A stretch of 64,000 bases of DNA from positions 62,001 through 126,000 of the forward strand of contig JAJCYH010000012.1 in NCBI GenBank assembly GCA_029262995.1. The letters are read 5' to 3'. The notes beneath the pieces are model-generated. The model had not been told where the DNA came from and did not search any database. It worked only from the letters and a program-made list of their open reading frames with translations. Below are positions 8,695-17,142 of the stretch, in pieces. Position 1 is the first letter of the stretch, and every line of letters starts with the position of its first letter. The stretch comes from Saprospiraceae bacterium. GTDB taxonomy: Bacteria > Bacteroidota > Bacteroidia > Chitinophagales > Saprospiraceae. The position numbers and the translations under genes were made by a program.

Positions 8695-10665
8695 TTAGTT
8701 TTTGTTAAGGATTTGATTAACCAATCCCTGATCTCCTCTGTATCCAAGCCTTATAGCTGTTTGCATACTAATTTTAGCATCGTTATATTTCTGGAAAAGG
8801 AATAGAGCTCTTGCCCTTTCATAATGATACAATCCCTTATTTGGAGCCATACTGATGGCATTGTTGCTGGCATTTAAAAATTCTTGATATTGATTCATAA
8901 CAGTATGAATTCTACCTTTTTCATACCACATGTCTGAATGATAAGGCTTTAATTCAAGGTATTTGTTGATATCACTTAGAGCATTGGGCCAGTCTTGAGC
9001 ATTGTTATAAATTACAGATCGATTCAGATAGGTATTTGGAAATGAAGGATCTAATTGTTCAGCTCTATTCAAGTTGGCCAGAGCATTGTTAAGATCTCCT
9101 AACTTGGCATATGTAGCTCCTCGGTTGACTATATATTCACAATCTTCTGGTTTTAATTCAATCGCTTTATTATAATTGTCCAAAGCTTTTAGTAGCGAAT
9201 CTCGATGATTAAAATTAAAATAAAGTCGAGCTCTTGAATTGTAAGCTTCTGGTCTATTAGGTTTTAATTTAATGACTTGACTGTAGTCATAAAGTGCTTT
9301 GCTAATTTGACCATTATCTCTATAATGATTGGCACGGTTCCCCCAAGGTAGGGTTGTATTACGATAATATTTTAAGACATGGGTCCATAAGGTTTCACTA
9401 TTTTTCCAGATTTTATTCTGTTGAAAACAGCATATCGAATAAACCAAAATGACTATTCCAGTAAATGCTAGAACTATTTTAGATCTGTTCCGATGTTCAG
9501 AAATATATTTTTCAATAAAAAAAGCATAAATAAAGAAGAGACCTAGATAAGGGATATAGGTAAACCTATCAGCTAAGAATCCTTGTCCTGCACCTAATAC
9601 TTGCAACAGCAAAATTACATTTGCAATAAAAAAGCCTAATCCAAAGAAGAGAACTTTCCATTTGTTTTTGTACGCTTTATAGAGAATAATCGCTGTCCCC
9701 AAAAAACTGATCACGGATGCATAAAAATACCAATCAAGAGAAGAAGGATAGGGGTAAAGTGGAGATAGCCTATAAGGAATAAGTGACTTAATGTAATAGA
9801 CAGAAAGAGATAAGGACCCAATAAACAATCTCGATATACCATTGTATTCTTGTTGGATAGATCCCTGGTCTTTTAGGAAATATATCCCCATCAAACCAAT
9901 GATTAGAGAGCCAAGGAAATATGGCCATTTTTTAATGATGCTTTTGATCGTAATCAGATGGTCTTTGGAAAGATAGTAGTCTACAAGAATCAAACTAATA
10001 GGGAGAATTACTGCCTGTATTTTTGACAATAGGGAAAGGATGAAACAAATTGCAATAATCCAATAGTATTTTGATTTGAAGCCTTCTTGTTTGCCTTTGA
10101 GATAATAAAACATAGCGGCCAGATAGAATACACCAAAAAGAACATCTTTTCTTTCGGTGACCCATGCGACAGATTCCACACGCATAGGATGAATGGCGAA
10201 TAAGAGCGTTAGAATCGATGTTCCTATAATTCCAAGCCTTAGCCTTAGACCTATCCAGAATACGAAAAAACAACAGCCTAGATGAAGTAGTAAATTATTT
10301 AAATGCCAATAAAACGGTTTGTCTTGTCCAAACACTTTCTGTTCAATCAAAAAAGTCCATATGGTTAATGGATTATATCCACCAATTACATCAGACTGGA
10401 AAATATTTACTGTGTTTTCCCAAAAATTCTGATTGTTTAAACTTGTTATTAATTCGTTTTCAACAAAGTTCCTATCATCGTCCCAATTGACAAAGCCATT
10501 GTTAAGACTAGGACTAAAGCAAATAAAGGTATAGATGATTATTATGCCTAGAACAAGAATATTTTTCTTTCTTGCTTTTGCTAAAACTTTACTTGATGCA
10601 GTTGATTTATTCGCGGTTTGATCAAGTTTTTGCTTGAGAGCTTTCTTCTTTTTCTTTGAACCCAT
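8695..10665 (-). CDS. TMTC-like multispan membrane protein with C-terminal TPR repeats (putative GT-C glycosyltransferase)
   Basis: Integral membrane protein of 656 residues. A Lys-rich cytoplasmic start leads to membrane span 1 (35-51) and then a lumen-facing acidic motif NWDDDRNF (60-67), where GT-C enzymes hold catalytic Asp. GYNPLT (96-101), HLNNLLLH (121-128) and [16 protein letters not shown] (159-174) line up well with the RPLT, HLxNxLLH and HPxxxEAVAxVxxRxD blocks of eukaryotic TMTC1-4. About nine to ten further spans reach residue 415. From about 445 there are six TPR units. TMTCs transfer mannose from a polyprenyl-phosphate donor to proteins. The linked DPM1-like gene would supply that donor. 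Activity in bacteria is inferred, not known. Confidence 0.8.
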   Translation of the reverse strand: MGSKKKKKALKQKLDQTANKSTASSKVLAKARKKNILVLGIIIIYTFICFSPSLNNGFVNWDDDRNFVENELITSLNNQNFWENTVNIFQSDVIGGYNPLTIWTFLIEQKVFGQDKPFYWHLNNLLLHLGCCFFVFWIGLRLRLGIIGTSILTLLFAIHPMRVESVAWVTERKDVLFGVFYLAAMFYYLKGKQEGFKSKYYWIIAICFILSLLSKIQAVILPISLILVDYYLSKDHLITIKSIIKKWPYFLGSLIIGLMGIYFLKDQGSIQQEYNGISRLFIGSLSLSVYYIKSLIPYRLSPLYPYPSSLDWYFYASVISFLGTAIILYKAYKNKWKVLFFGLGFFIANVILLLQVLGAGQGFLADRFTYIPYLGLFFIYAFFIEKYISEHRNRSKIVLAFTGIVILVYSICCFQQNKIWKNSETLWTHVLKYYRNTTLPWGNRANHYRDNGQISKALYDYSQVIKLKPNRPEAYNSRARLYFNFNHRDSLLKALDNYNKAIELKPEDCEYIVNRGATYAKLGDLNNALANLNRAEQLDPSFPNTYLNRSVIYNNAQDWPNALSDINKYLELKPYHSDMWYEKGRIHTVMNQYQEFLNASNNAISMAPNKGLYHYERARALFLFQKYNDAKISMQTAIRLGYRGDQGLVNQILNKN

Positions 10666-10780
10666 TTTCGATTATAAATATTGACATGACAATATAAACC
10701 AAAGTTTTATATATATTAAAAAGTCAAATATAAAAAATCTCTTAGGGTTTAACTAATAGATAGTAATTGTAGTAAATAAA

Positions 10781-10815
10781 AAAAGCCATTTGCTAATGAA
10801 CAAATGGCTTTTTTA
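10781..10815 (-). terminator. Intrinsic terminator of the Cys-rich protein gene
   Basis: Perfect 12-base inverted repeat (AAAAGCCATTTG / CAAATGGCTTTT, 8-base loop) just past the stop at 10834. The A-run on the plus strand (10776-10784) becomes the U-run for minus-strand transcripts. The T-run on the other side would also let it act in the opposite direction. Confidence 0.85.
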
Positions 10816-10833
10816 TCTAAGAAACTAAAAGTA

Positions 10834-11295
10834 TTAAGCTCCTTTCTTTTTAGATGCGCAGCAAGCTTTTTCTCCTGACTTACTGCAAGTCTTTGCTTTT
10901 GCACTGGTTTTTTCTGAAGTTTTTACAACTTTAGCTTCTCCTTCATTCATATGGTCCATAGGTGAAACATTTACGAATGCATTGGATGAATTGTCATATT
11001 TTACTTCAGTCATTTTAACTGAACCTGAATGCTCACAAGTAGTTTTTTTGTAATAACTTACATTACCTGTCACATCACATACTTTTCTTTCGATTCCTGC
11101 TTCTTCAGCAGCGGCAATAACTGCAGCAGTTTCGGCTGATGCTACTTTGGTTTCGGTATCAACAGAAGCTGAAGCTTTTTTTGCTTCGCAAGCTTTTGCA
11201 CAAGTTTTACTGCAAGATTTCTTAACAGCGGCATCTTGAGCTGTAATTAGCCCTGCTGAAAGCACGAAGGCAAATAGGAACAGTACTTTTTTCAT
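10834..11295 (-). CDS. Secreted Cys/Lys/Ala-rich hypothetical protein, 153 aa
   Basis: Exported protein of unknown function. The signal peptide is residues 1-19 (MKKVLFLFAFVLSAGLITA-Q). The mature chain has two Cys clusters: SCSKTCAKACEAKK near the start and TCSKSGEKACCASKKKGA at the very end. Between them are an Ala/Val/Thr-rich stretch and a small folded part (CDVTGNVSYYKKTTCEHSG). The clusters could bind metal or form disulfides; neither can be decided from sequence. It is transcribed alone, from a promoter box at 11320 to the hairpin at 10781. Confidence 0.75.
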   Translation of the reverse strand: MKKVLFLFAFVLSAGLITAQDAAVKKSCSKTCAKACEAKKASASVDTETKVASAETAAVIAAAEEAGIERKVCDVTGNVSYYKKTTCEHSGSVKMTEVKYDNSSNAFVNVSPMDHMNEGEAKVVKTSEKTSAKAKTCSKSGEKACCASKKKGA

Positions 11296-11319
11296 AATTT
11301 TAATTTTAATTTTGTATTA

Positions 11320-11327
11320 CAAATGTA
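11320..11327 (-). promoter_or_regulatory. -7 promoter box TACATTTG for the Cys-rich gene
   Basis: On the minus strand TACATTTG matches TAnnTTTG exactly, about 25 bases before the ATG at 11295. The -33 region at the right spacing reads CTG instead of TTG, so the site is weaker than consensus there. Confidence 0.5.
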
Positions 11328-11557
11328 TTAATTTCTTATAAGAAAACAGGGATTTTTGATTCTAACAAACGTCACCTTATTTACAACTTACCTAATATTA
11401 AAGAAATTTGACTTCTGATATTTCTTATTTGTGACCATTTAACATTTTGTTAAGTATTAGATTAATACAAATATTAAGCTAATTTTTTTCTTCTATTGAG
11501 CTTAAGTTGATATCTTAGGAGAGTCATTCCCCTTTTTATAGTATTCATATACGTGTC

Positions 11558-12007
11558 ATGAACAAAATCATACTTGTTTTATTGTTGTCTTTATTATTGT
11601 GTCAATGCAAGACTCAAAGCTATTCACCAGATAGCTATGAAGAAGCTATGATTGTTATAGGCACTGGTGGTGGGTTTACTGGGCAATTGGAAGAATATTG
11701 CTTGTTGAGCAATGGTCAATTGTTTAGAAGGAAAAATCAGCAGTCCTATGAAAATGAGCTCACTCCTTTAGGAAAGAATGAAACCCAACAGATTTTCAAT
11801 ACTTATAGGCAAATGAAATTTGACACCTTGGATATTGACAAACCTGGCAATATGTATCATTATTTTATATACAGGAAGAAAGGATTAGAACATAAGATTC
11901 AATGGGGTGCCTATGATGCTAACACGCCTAAGGAACTTACCATTCATTTTGCTAATTTGAAAAAACTATTTACCAATAGGAAGAGTATTAAATTTCCGAA
12001 TCAATAA
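11558..12007 (+). CDS. Hypothetical envelope protein / probable lipoprotein, paired with M4 protease
   Basis: Protein of 149 residues that starts with a strongly hydrophobic signal (residues 3-14, LLLSLLLCQCK). The Cys at 17 could be lipidated although Gln at -1 is atypical. The mature part contains IGTGGGFTGQLEEYCLLSNGQ, a Gly-rich segment followed by a beta-rich domain, a pattern I have the impression recurs in unnamed Bacteroidota lipoproteins. It ends 10 bases before the M4 metallopeptidase, so the two are almost certainly one transcript. A chaperone, inhibitor or anchoring role for the protease is possible but not shown. Confidence 0.7.
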   Translation: MNKIILVLLLSLLLCQCKTQSYSPDSYEEAMIVIGTGGGFTGQLEEYCLLSNGQLFRRKNQQSYENELTPLGKNETQQIFNTYRQMKFDTLDIDKPGNMYHYFIYRKKGLEHKIQWGAYDANTPKELTIHFANLKKLFTNRKSIKFPNQ

Positions 12008-12017
12008 CATAAAGATC

Positions 12018-15000
12018 ATGATGAAATTGATATTAAGTCTTGTTTTTTGCTTGACGTTCTGTGGCTTGACAAATGCCCAATTTGAGGATAAACTAATAAA
12101 GAATCCTAAAAAGGAAAAGCTTGCCTCCTTTCAAAATATTCTAAAAACTGATATTTCTGTAAGCAATAGGGTAGAGGCATCAGAAATTTCGAGTGATTAC
12201 AAGAAATATCTCAACATTGATTTTAATATAGAGAAAAACACTCATTATCAAATCATTAAAGAAGATTCAAAAAGCCAAACGATTTGGTTAAGAGGATATG
12301 CTGAGACAAATAAGTCGTCAAGTTATGGAGATAGGGCGTTTCAGTGGCTGAATGGTGCCTATGATCATTTTGAATTGTCTCTTGATGAGTTTGGCTATAA
12401 AGAAATAAATTCATGGGAAGATGAGCTTAATGAATTTCACATGAAACTTAATCAAAGTTATAAGGGCATTCCTATATATGGGGCAGAATTTATCATTCAC
12501 TCCAAAGAAGGAAGACCATTTTCAATGAATGGTAAATTGATTAGGTCATTCCATACGAAAGACGACAAATCTAATGTCTTAAATGAAAACCAAATTAGAG
12601 AATTGGTAAAAAAGAAATTAAAGAATTATACAGAGGGCGCACTGGATTTTGGTAATCTGAAAATTGCTCATGAGAAATCTCAATGGGAAATTGATCTTGT
12701 ATACTATCCGCAGAATAATAGTGATTATGTTCTTGCTTATTATGTAAGGGTTTATCCCAACCAGTCGGAGCATTTAGAATATTTCCTAAATGCGAATAGT
12801 GGTAAGGTTTTAGACAAATATTCAACTATTTGTAAATTTCATTATCATGAAGAATCCGACAAACCTTGTACAAAAGGGAATACGAAATTTAATAAATATC
12901 CATCCGAAATAGCCGATAAGCAATGGAAAGATCTAAATAGTCTCCCAATTATGGACGGACCAGCGACTTCTGAAGCTGATGACCTTAATGGTGATATGCG
13001 ATTAATTAATACTTATGAGTTTGATGAGGTATTTTTCATGATTGATGCATCAAGAGATATGTTTAATTCAAGTCAATCGGTATTTCCTGACGATCCCCAA
13101 GGTGTTATCTGGACTATAGATTTAAATAACACTTCGCCTGTTAATGAAAATAGTACTTATACGCATGTTGCTTCAGCGAGTAATAATTGGAATGATAGAC
13201 CTGAAGGTGTGTCTGCACATTATAACGGTGGTTCAGCGTATGAATACTTTAGAAATACTTTTAATCGGAATTCTATCACTGGAAACGGTCAAAGTATTTT
13301 ATCATTTGTAAATGTTGTTGATGAATATGAAAACTCTATGGGCAATGCATTTTGGAATGGGATTGGCATTTACTATGGTAACGGTGATGACTTTTTTAAT
13401 TCTTTAGGTAGAGCATTAGATGTAGCTGGGCATGAAATGTCACACGGCGTAATTGAAAGTACGGCGAATCTGGAATATAGAAATGAATCAGGTGCAATGA
13501 ATGAAGCCTTTGCAGATATTTTTGGGGCTATGATAGATCGTGATGATTGGACTATTGGTGAAGATGTTGTTAAATTATCGGCTTTCCCATCTGGGGCATT
13601 ACGCGATTTATCAAATCCACATAATGACGCAACGACGGGAGATTTTCTTTCTGGATGGCAGCCTATGCATTACAGTGAGCGATATGTTGGGCCTGATGAT
13701 AATGGAGGGGTACACTGGAATAGTGGAATCATAAATCATGCATTTTATTTGTTTGCACAATCACAAAGCAGAGAGATTGCAGAGCAAGTATTTTACAGAG
13801 CTTTAACTACTTATTTAATCAGATCTTCAGAGTTTAAAGAGTTGAGATTTGCAGTAGTGCAATCTGCTATGGATTTATTTTCAAGCGAAGTCGCTATGAG
13901 TGCAAGAAATGCATTTGATGAAGTGGGTATTTTGGATGAATCCGAACCTAGCGTTGGCGAAGACTATAATACTAACCCAGGAACAGACTTGTTGCTAGTG
14001 TCCGATCAGAATCTTCAGAATCTTTATGTTTTTGATTTGTCAACTGGAGCAGCAATCTTTGATCCTCTTTCATCAACGGAATTGCTTTCTAAGCCAAGCA
14101 TAACCGATGATGGCTCTAGAATAGTATTTGTTGGTGTTGATAACCATATTCACCTTATTGATATTGACTGGTCCGTTAGTCCTCCAACTGCAGATGAAGA
14201 AATTGTAAGTGTTTCTCCTGATTGGCGGAATGCTGTAATATCGAAAGATGGCAGGTTTATAGCACTTTTGGAAAATATTGTTGACAATAAAATATTGGTA
14301 ATAGACTTATTGCTAGATAATTTTAATGAATTTGTTCTTTCTAATCCGACTTATTCTTCCGGTATAAGCACAGGAGAAGTGCAATATGCTGATGTCTTGG
14401 AATTTGATGCAACAAGTACCAGTATCATTTATGATGCTTATAATGTCATTGACGGGAACTCAGGTAAACTTGAATTTTGGGACATTGGATTTGTCGAGGT
14501 ATGGAACCCTCAGTTTGACACATGGGCATTGGGTTCTATAGACAAATTATTTGGATCTTTACCGGAGGGAGTCAATATTGGTAACCCAACTTTTTCAAAG
14601 AATTCACCCTATATTATTGCAATTGATATTTTTAATAACTTTGATTTTGAGATATTAGGTATAAATTTGGAATCTCAAGAATCCAACAGCATTTATTCGA
14701 ATACAGGGTTGTCTTATCCTAGCTTCAGTCGCGATGACAATTTTATGGTATTCGATCTTGAGTTGATAGGCTATACAGATCTAGGAATATTACAACTTAC
14801 ATCCGATAAAATTGGAAGAGTAGCCAATTCTGACCAAATTCTTTTACAAGGTGGGAAATGGGGGACATGGTTTAGCAATGGACAACGTATTCTATCATCA
14901 AGTGAGTCATTTCCAGAATTGGCCAATACGTTTACTATTTCACCTAACCCAGCAATAGATTTTTTATACCTTGATTGGGATGTAAATCTTGAAGCAGGTT

Positions 15001-15176
15001 CTAAGTATTATATAAACATATTTAGCATGAGGGGAGAAAAATTAATTTCCCGAAATGTTGACAATTATGACCTTGATAGTTATCAAATATCGTTATCTAA
15101 TTTGACATCAGGAATGTATATAATCCAGATCTCTGATGGTGATCGTTCATTTAGTAGAAAGTTTGTCAAAAAATAG
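12018..15176 (+). CDS. Secreted M4 (thermolysin-family) metallopeptidase with beta-propeller-like region and T9SS type A sorting domain
   Basis: Zinc endopeptidase of 1052 residues. Signal peptide 1-20; FTP/PepSY-like propeptide (about 55-265, including NQSYKGIPIYGAEFIIH); M4 catalytic domain (about 325-645) with HEMSH at 472-476 and the third ligand in NEAFADIFG (about E495). The family's second histidine region is HWNSGIINHAFYLF (about 564-577). Residues 655-965 are repeated blades of the type SITDDGSRIVFVG and DDNFMVFDLEL, like PD40/WD40 propellers. The last 80 residues are a T9SS type A domain (SPNPAIDFLYLDW ... GMYIIQISDG), so it is exported by T9SS and kept at the surface or released. 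All zinc-binding residues are present, so the enzyme should be active. Confidence 0.93.
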   Translation: MMKLILSLVFCLTFCGLTNAQFEDKLIKNPKKEKLASFQNILKTDISVSNRVEASEISSDYKKYLNIDFNIEKNTHYQIIKEDSKSQTIWLRGYAETNKSSSYGDRAFQWLNGAYDHFELSLDEFGYKEINSWEDELNEFHMKLNQSYKGIPIYGAEFIIHSKEGRPFSMNGKLIRSFHTKDDKSNVLNENQIRELVKKKLKNYTEGALDFGNLKIAHEKSQWEIDLVYYPQNNSDYVLAYYVRVYPNQSEHLEYFLNANSGKVLDKYSTICKFHYHEESDKPCTKGNTKFNKYPSEIADKQWKDLNSLPIMDGPATSEADDLNGDMRLINTYEFDEVFFMIDASRDMFNSSQSVFPDDPQGVIWTIDLNNTSPVNENSTYTHVASASNNWNDRPEGVSAHYNGGSAYEYFRNTFNRNSITGNGQSILSFVNVVDEYENSMGNAFWNGIGIYYGNGDDFFNSLGRALDVAGHEMSHGVIESTANLEYRNESGAMNEAFADIFGAMIDRDDWTIGEDVVKLSAFPSGALRDLSNPHNDATTGDFLSGWQPMHYSERYVGPDDNGGVHWNSGIINHAFYLFAQSQSREIAEQVFYRALTTYLIRSSEFKELRFAVVQSAMDLFSSEVAMSARNAFDEVGILDESEPSVGEDYNTNPGTDLLLVSDQNLQNLYVFDLSTGAAIFDPLSSTELLSKPSITDDGSRIVFVGVDNHIHLIDIDWSVSPPTADEEIVSVSPDWRNAVISKDGRFIALLENIVDNKILVIDLLLDNFNEFVLSNPTYSSGISTGEVQYADVLEFDATSTSIIYDAYNVIDGNSGKLEFWDIGFVEVWNPQFDTWALGSIDKLFGSLPEGVNIGNPTFSKNSPYIIAIDIFNNFDFEILGINLESQESNSIYSNTGLSYPSFSRDDNFMVFDLELIGYTDLGILQLTSDKIGRVANSDQILLQGGKWGTWFSNGQRILSSSESFPELANTFTISPNPAIDFLYLDWDVNLEAGSKYYINIFSMRGEKLISRNVDNYDLDSYQISLSNLTSGMYIIQISDGDRSFSRKFVKK

Positions 15177-15214
15177 GATAACTTGAGTTCAATTTATGTA
15201 CAATAGACTAGATT

Positions 15215-16192
15215 GTGAAACTACTTGTAATAAGATTTAATTCTATTGGAGACCTTGTATTGGTAAGTCCTACCGTTAAAGTCCTTGCGCAAGAAGGTCA
15301 TAAGATTCATTTTCTTGTGAAAGATGCTTTTACCGATATGATGTCTCTTAATCCACATATAGAAAAAGTATTGCCGTTTAAATCTTTGGATCAAGACTTA
15401 ATAAATGAGCTTCGTTCATTTGGTTTCGATGCCGTAATCGATTTGCATAATAATTTAAGATCCAACTGGATTTGTAATAGATTAAAATTAAAACGATATA
15501 GTCTGGACAAGCAGAGCGTAAGAGATTTTGTAATGATTAAATTTGGTCTATTTAGGTACGAAAGAAAACACATAGTTGAAAGATTTATAGATGTAGTAAG
15601 GCCAATTGTAAAAGGAGAAATTAATTCAGATATTGAATTTTATTTAAAAAGTATTGACAATTATAAATCTATTGATTTATCAGGCGAAAATTATATCTGT
15701 ATCGCTGTAGGAACATCTTTTGCAACCAAAGACATACCTCAGGAAAAATTAAAATCCTTTTTAAGCAGTTATGATGGAAGAGTGGTACTCCTTGGAGGCA
15801 TGGATGATATTGATAAAGCTGAATACATAACATCAGAATTAGTCGATCGGCCCATAATAAATTTTGTTGGAAAATTAAAAATTGATGAATCAGCTTTTAT
15901 TATTAAAAACAGTACTTTGGTTTTGACTGGAGATACTGGGTTGATGCATATTGCAGCTGCGCTTTCAATTCCTACTGTTAGTATTTTTGGAAGTACACAT
16001 CCGATGCTTGGTTTTAGCCCTTATTATGGAAAGCAAAGCATTAATCATCATATTATTCAAAATATTAGTTTGACTTGTCGCCCTTGTACAGGTCAAGGAA
16101 GAAATAAGTGCCCTAGGTCTCATTTTAAGTGTATGAATGATATTCCCGTAGATGAAATAAGGAGAAAAGTCGAGGATATAGCTAAACTATGA
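15215..16192 (+). CDS. Glycosyltransferase family 9 (heptosyltransferase-like)
   Basis: GT-B enzyme of 325 residues, the normal size for ADP-heptose:LPS heptosyltransferases. N-terminal motif RFNSIGDLVLVSPTVKVLA is the GT9 acceptor-domain start. The C-terminal half contains VVLLGGMDDIDKAEYI and LVLTGDTGLMHIAAALSIPT, the classic D-[ST]-G-x-x-H-x-A-A donor motif, then SIFGSTHP. It should add a heptose or related sugar to lipopolysaccharide at the inner face of the cytoplasmic membrane. It starts with GTG at 15215, 38 bases after the M4 protease. Confidence 0.92.
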   Translation: MKLLVIRFNSIGDLVLVSPTVKVLAQEGHKIHFLVKDAFTDMMSLNPHIEKVLPFKSLDQDLINELRSFGFDAVIDLHNNLRSNWICNRLKLKRYSLDKQSVRDFVMIKFGLFRYERKHIVERFIDVVRPIVKGEINSDIEFYLKSIDNYKSIDLSGENYICIAVGTSFATKDIPQEKLKSFLSSYDGRVVLLGGMDDIDKAEYITSELVDRPIINFVGKLKIDESAFIIKNSTLVLTGDTGLMHIAAALSIPTVSIFGSTHPMLGFSPYYGKQSINHHIIQNISLTCRPCTGQGRNKCPRSHFKCMNDIPVDEIRRKVEDIAKL

Positions 16193-16199
16193 ATCTTTT

Positions 16200-16228
16200 T
16201 GTACTTGAGCTTGTTAAGGTTAAGTACA
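16200..16228. other. Imperfect inverted repeat between GT9 and prohibitin genes
   Basis: TGTACTTGA pairs with TTAAGTACA (one G-T), with a second small CTT/AAG stem inside the loop. No U-run follows, so it is not a standard terminator. It could be a processing or stability element, or chance. Confidence 0.3.
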
Positions 16229-16254
16229 TAGAATTAAAAAACTAAAATTAAATT

Positions 16255-17097
16255 ATGGCTAATAATAGAAATGTTGAATTTCCTTTCCAAGGAAAATATT
16301 TAAAGTATGCAATGATTTTGTTTGTATTACTTATTTTTTCAATGATACTTTCCAAGACAACATTAATTACCATTCCTGCTGGACACAAGGGTGTAATCTT
16401 TAAGAGATTTGCTGGGGGTATAGATAAAGAGCATATTTTTGATCAAGGATTTCAAATCATTGCTCCTTGGAATGATCTTATTATTTATGATGTAAGAATC
16501 AATGAAGGTTCTGAGGAAATGGATGTTCTATCCAAAAACGGATTGAATATTTATGTTGACCTATCTTATCGTTATATGCCAATTGCAGAACAGATTGGGT
16601 CATTGCATGATGAAATTGGTATCGATTATGTGGATAGAATTATAATTCCTGAAATAAGATCTGCAACTAGAGAAGTTATTGGTAAATATTTGCCTGAAGA
16701 ATTATATTCAACAAAAAGAGAGGCAATCCAGGATGAGATTTTTGAAGAAACCAAAAAGTCAATAGGTGAAAAATTTATTTATTTAGATGCTATTCTTATT
16801 AGAGAGGTAAGATTACCTGAAAACTTGAAAGCTGCAATCGAACAAAAGCTTCAAGAAGAGCAGCTTTCTTTTCAATATGAATTTAAGTTGGACAGAGAAC
16901 GCAAAGAAGCGGAACGTAAAATTATTGAGGCACAAGCAAAAGCTGATGCAAATAGAATACTAAATGCTAGTTTGTCTGATAACATTCTGATGGACAAAGG
17001 AATTGAAGCAACATTAGAATTGGCGAAATCACCAAATGCAAAAATTGTAATTATTGGGTCAGGGGATAAAGGACTACCACTGATTATTAATCAATAA
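16255..17097 (+). CDS. Prohibitin-family SPFH protein
   Basis: Membrane-anchored scaffold of 280 residues, the length of mitochondrial prohibitins. The N-terminal anchor spans about residues 15-37 (YAMILFVLLIFSMILSKTTL). The PHB core follows: TIPAGHKGVIFKRFAGGID, LSKNGLNIYVDLSYRYMPI, and IIIPEIRSATREVIGKY. A coiled coil lies at about 190-240 (LQEEQLSFQYEFKLDRERKE). In bacteria such proteins organise membrane domains and restrain AAA proteases such as FtsH. Partner proteins are not adjacent. This is the second SPFH protein in the window and belongs to a different subfamily from the one at 2637. Confidence 0.9.
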   Translation: MANNRNVEFPFQGKYLKYAMILFVLLIFSMILSKTTLITIPAGHKGVIFKRFAGGIDKEHIFDQGFQIIAPWNDLIIYDVRINEGSEEMDVLSKNGLNIYVDLSYRYMPIAEQIGSLHDEIGIDYVDRIIIPEIRSATREVIGKYLPEELYSTKREAIQDEIFEETKKSIGEKFIYLDAILIREVRLPENLKAAIEQKLQEEQLSFQYEFKLDRERKEAERKIIEAQAKADANRILNASLSDNILMDKGIEATLELAKSPNAKIVIIGSGDKGLPLIINQ

Positions 17098-17105
17098 AAA
17101 GACTA

Positions 17106-17142
17106 TTAGCATAAGGTTATATTGCCTTATGCTAATTTTTTT
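17106..17142 (+). terminator. Intrinsic terminator of the prohibitin gene
   Basis: Perfect 11-base stem (TTAGCATAAGG / CCTTATGCTAA) with an 8-base loop, immediately followed by a run of seven T. It sits between the convergent prohibitin gene and the giant T9SS gene, whose last codons lie at the edge of the T-run. Confidence 0.88.

Noticed and set aside
8694-8747. Upstream extension of the DPM1-like glycosyltransferase
   Set aside because: The family begins at [12 protein letters not shown] (8693); the extra 18 residues are out-of-frame coding sequence of the TMTC-like gene.
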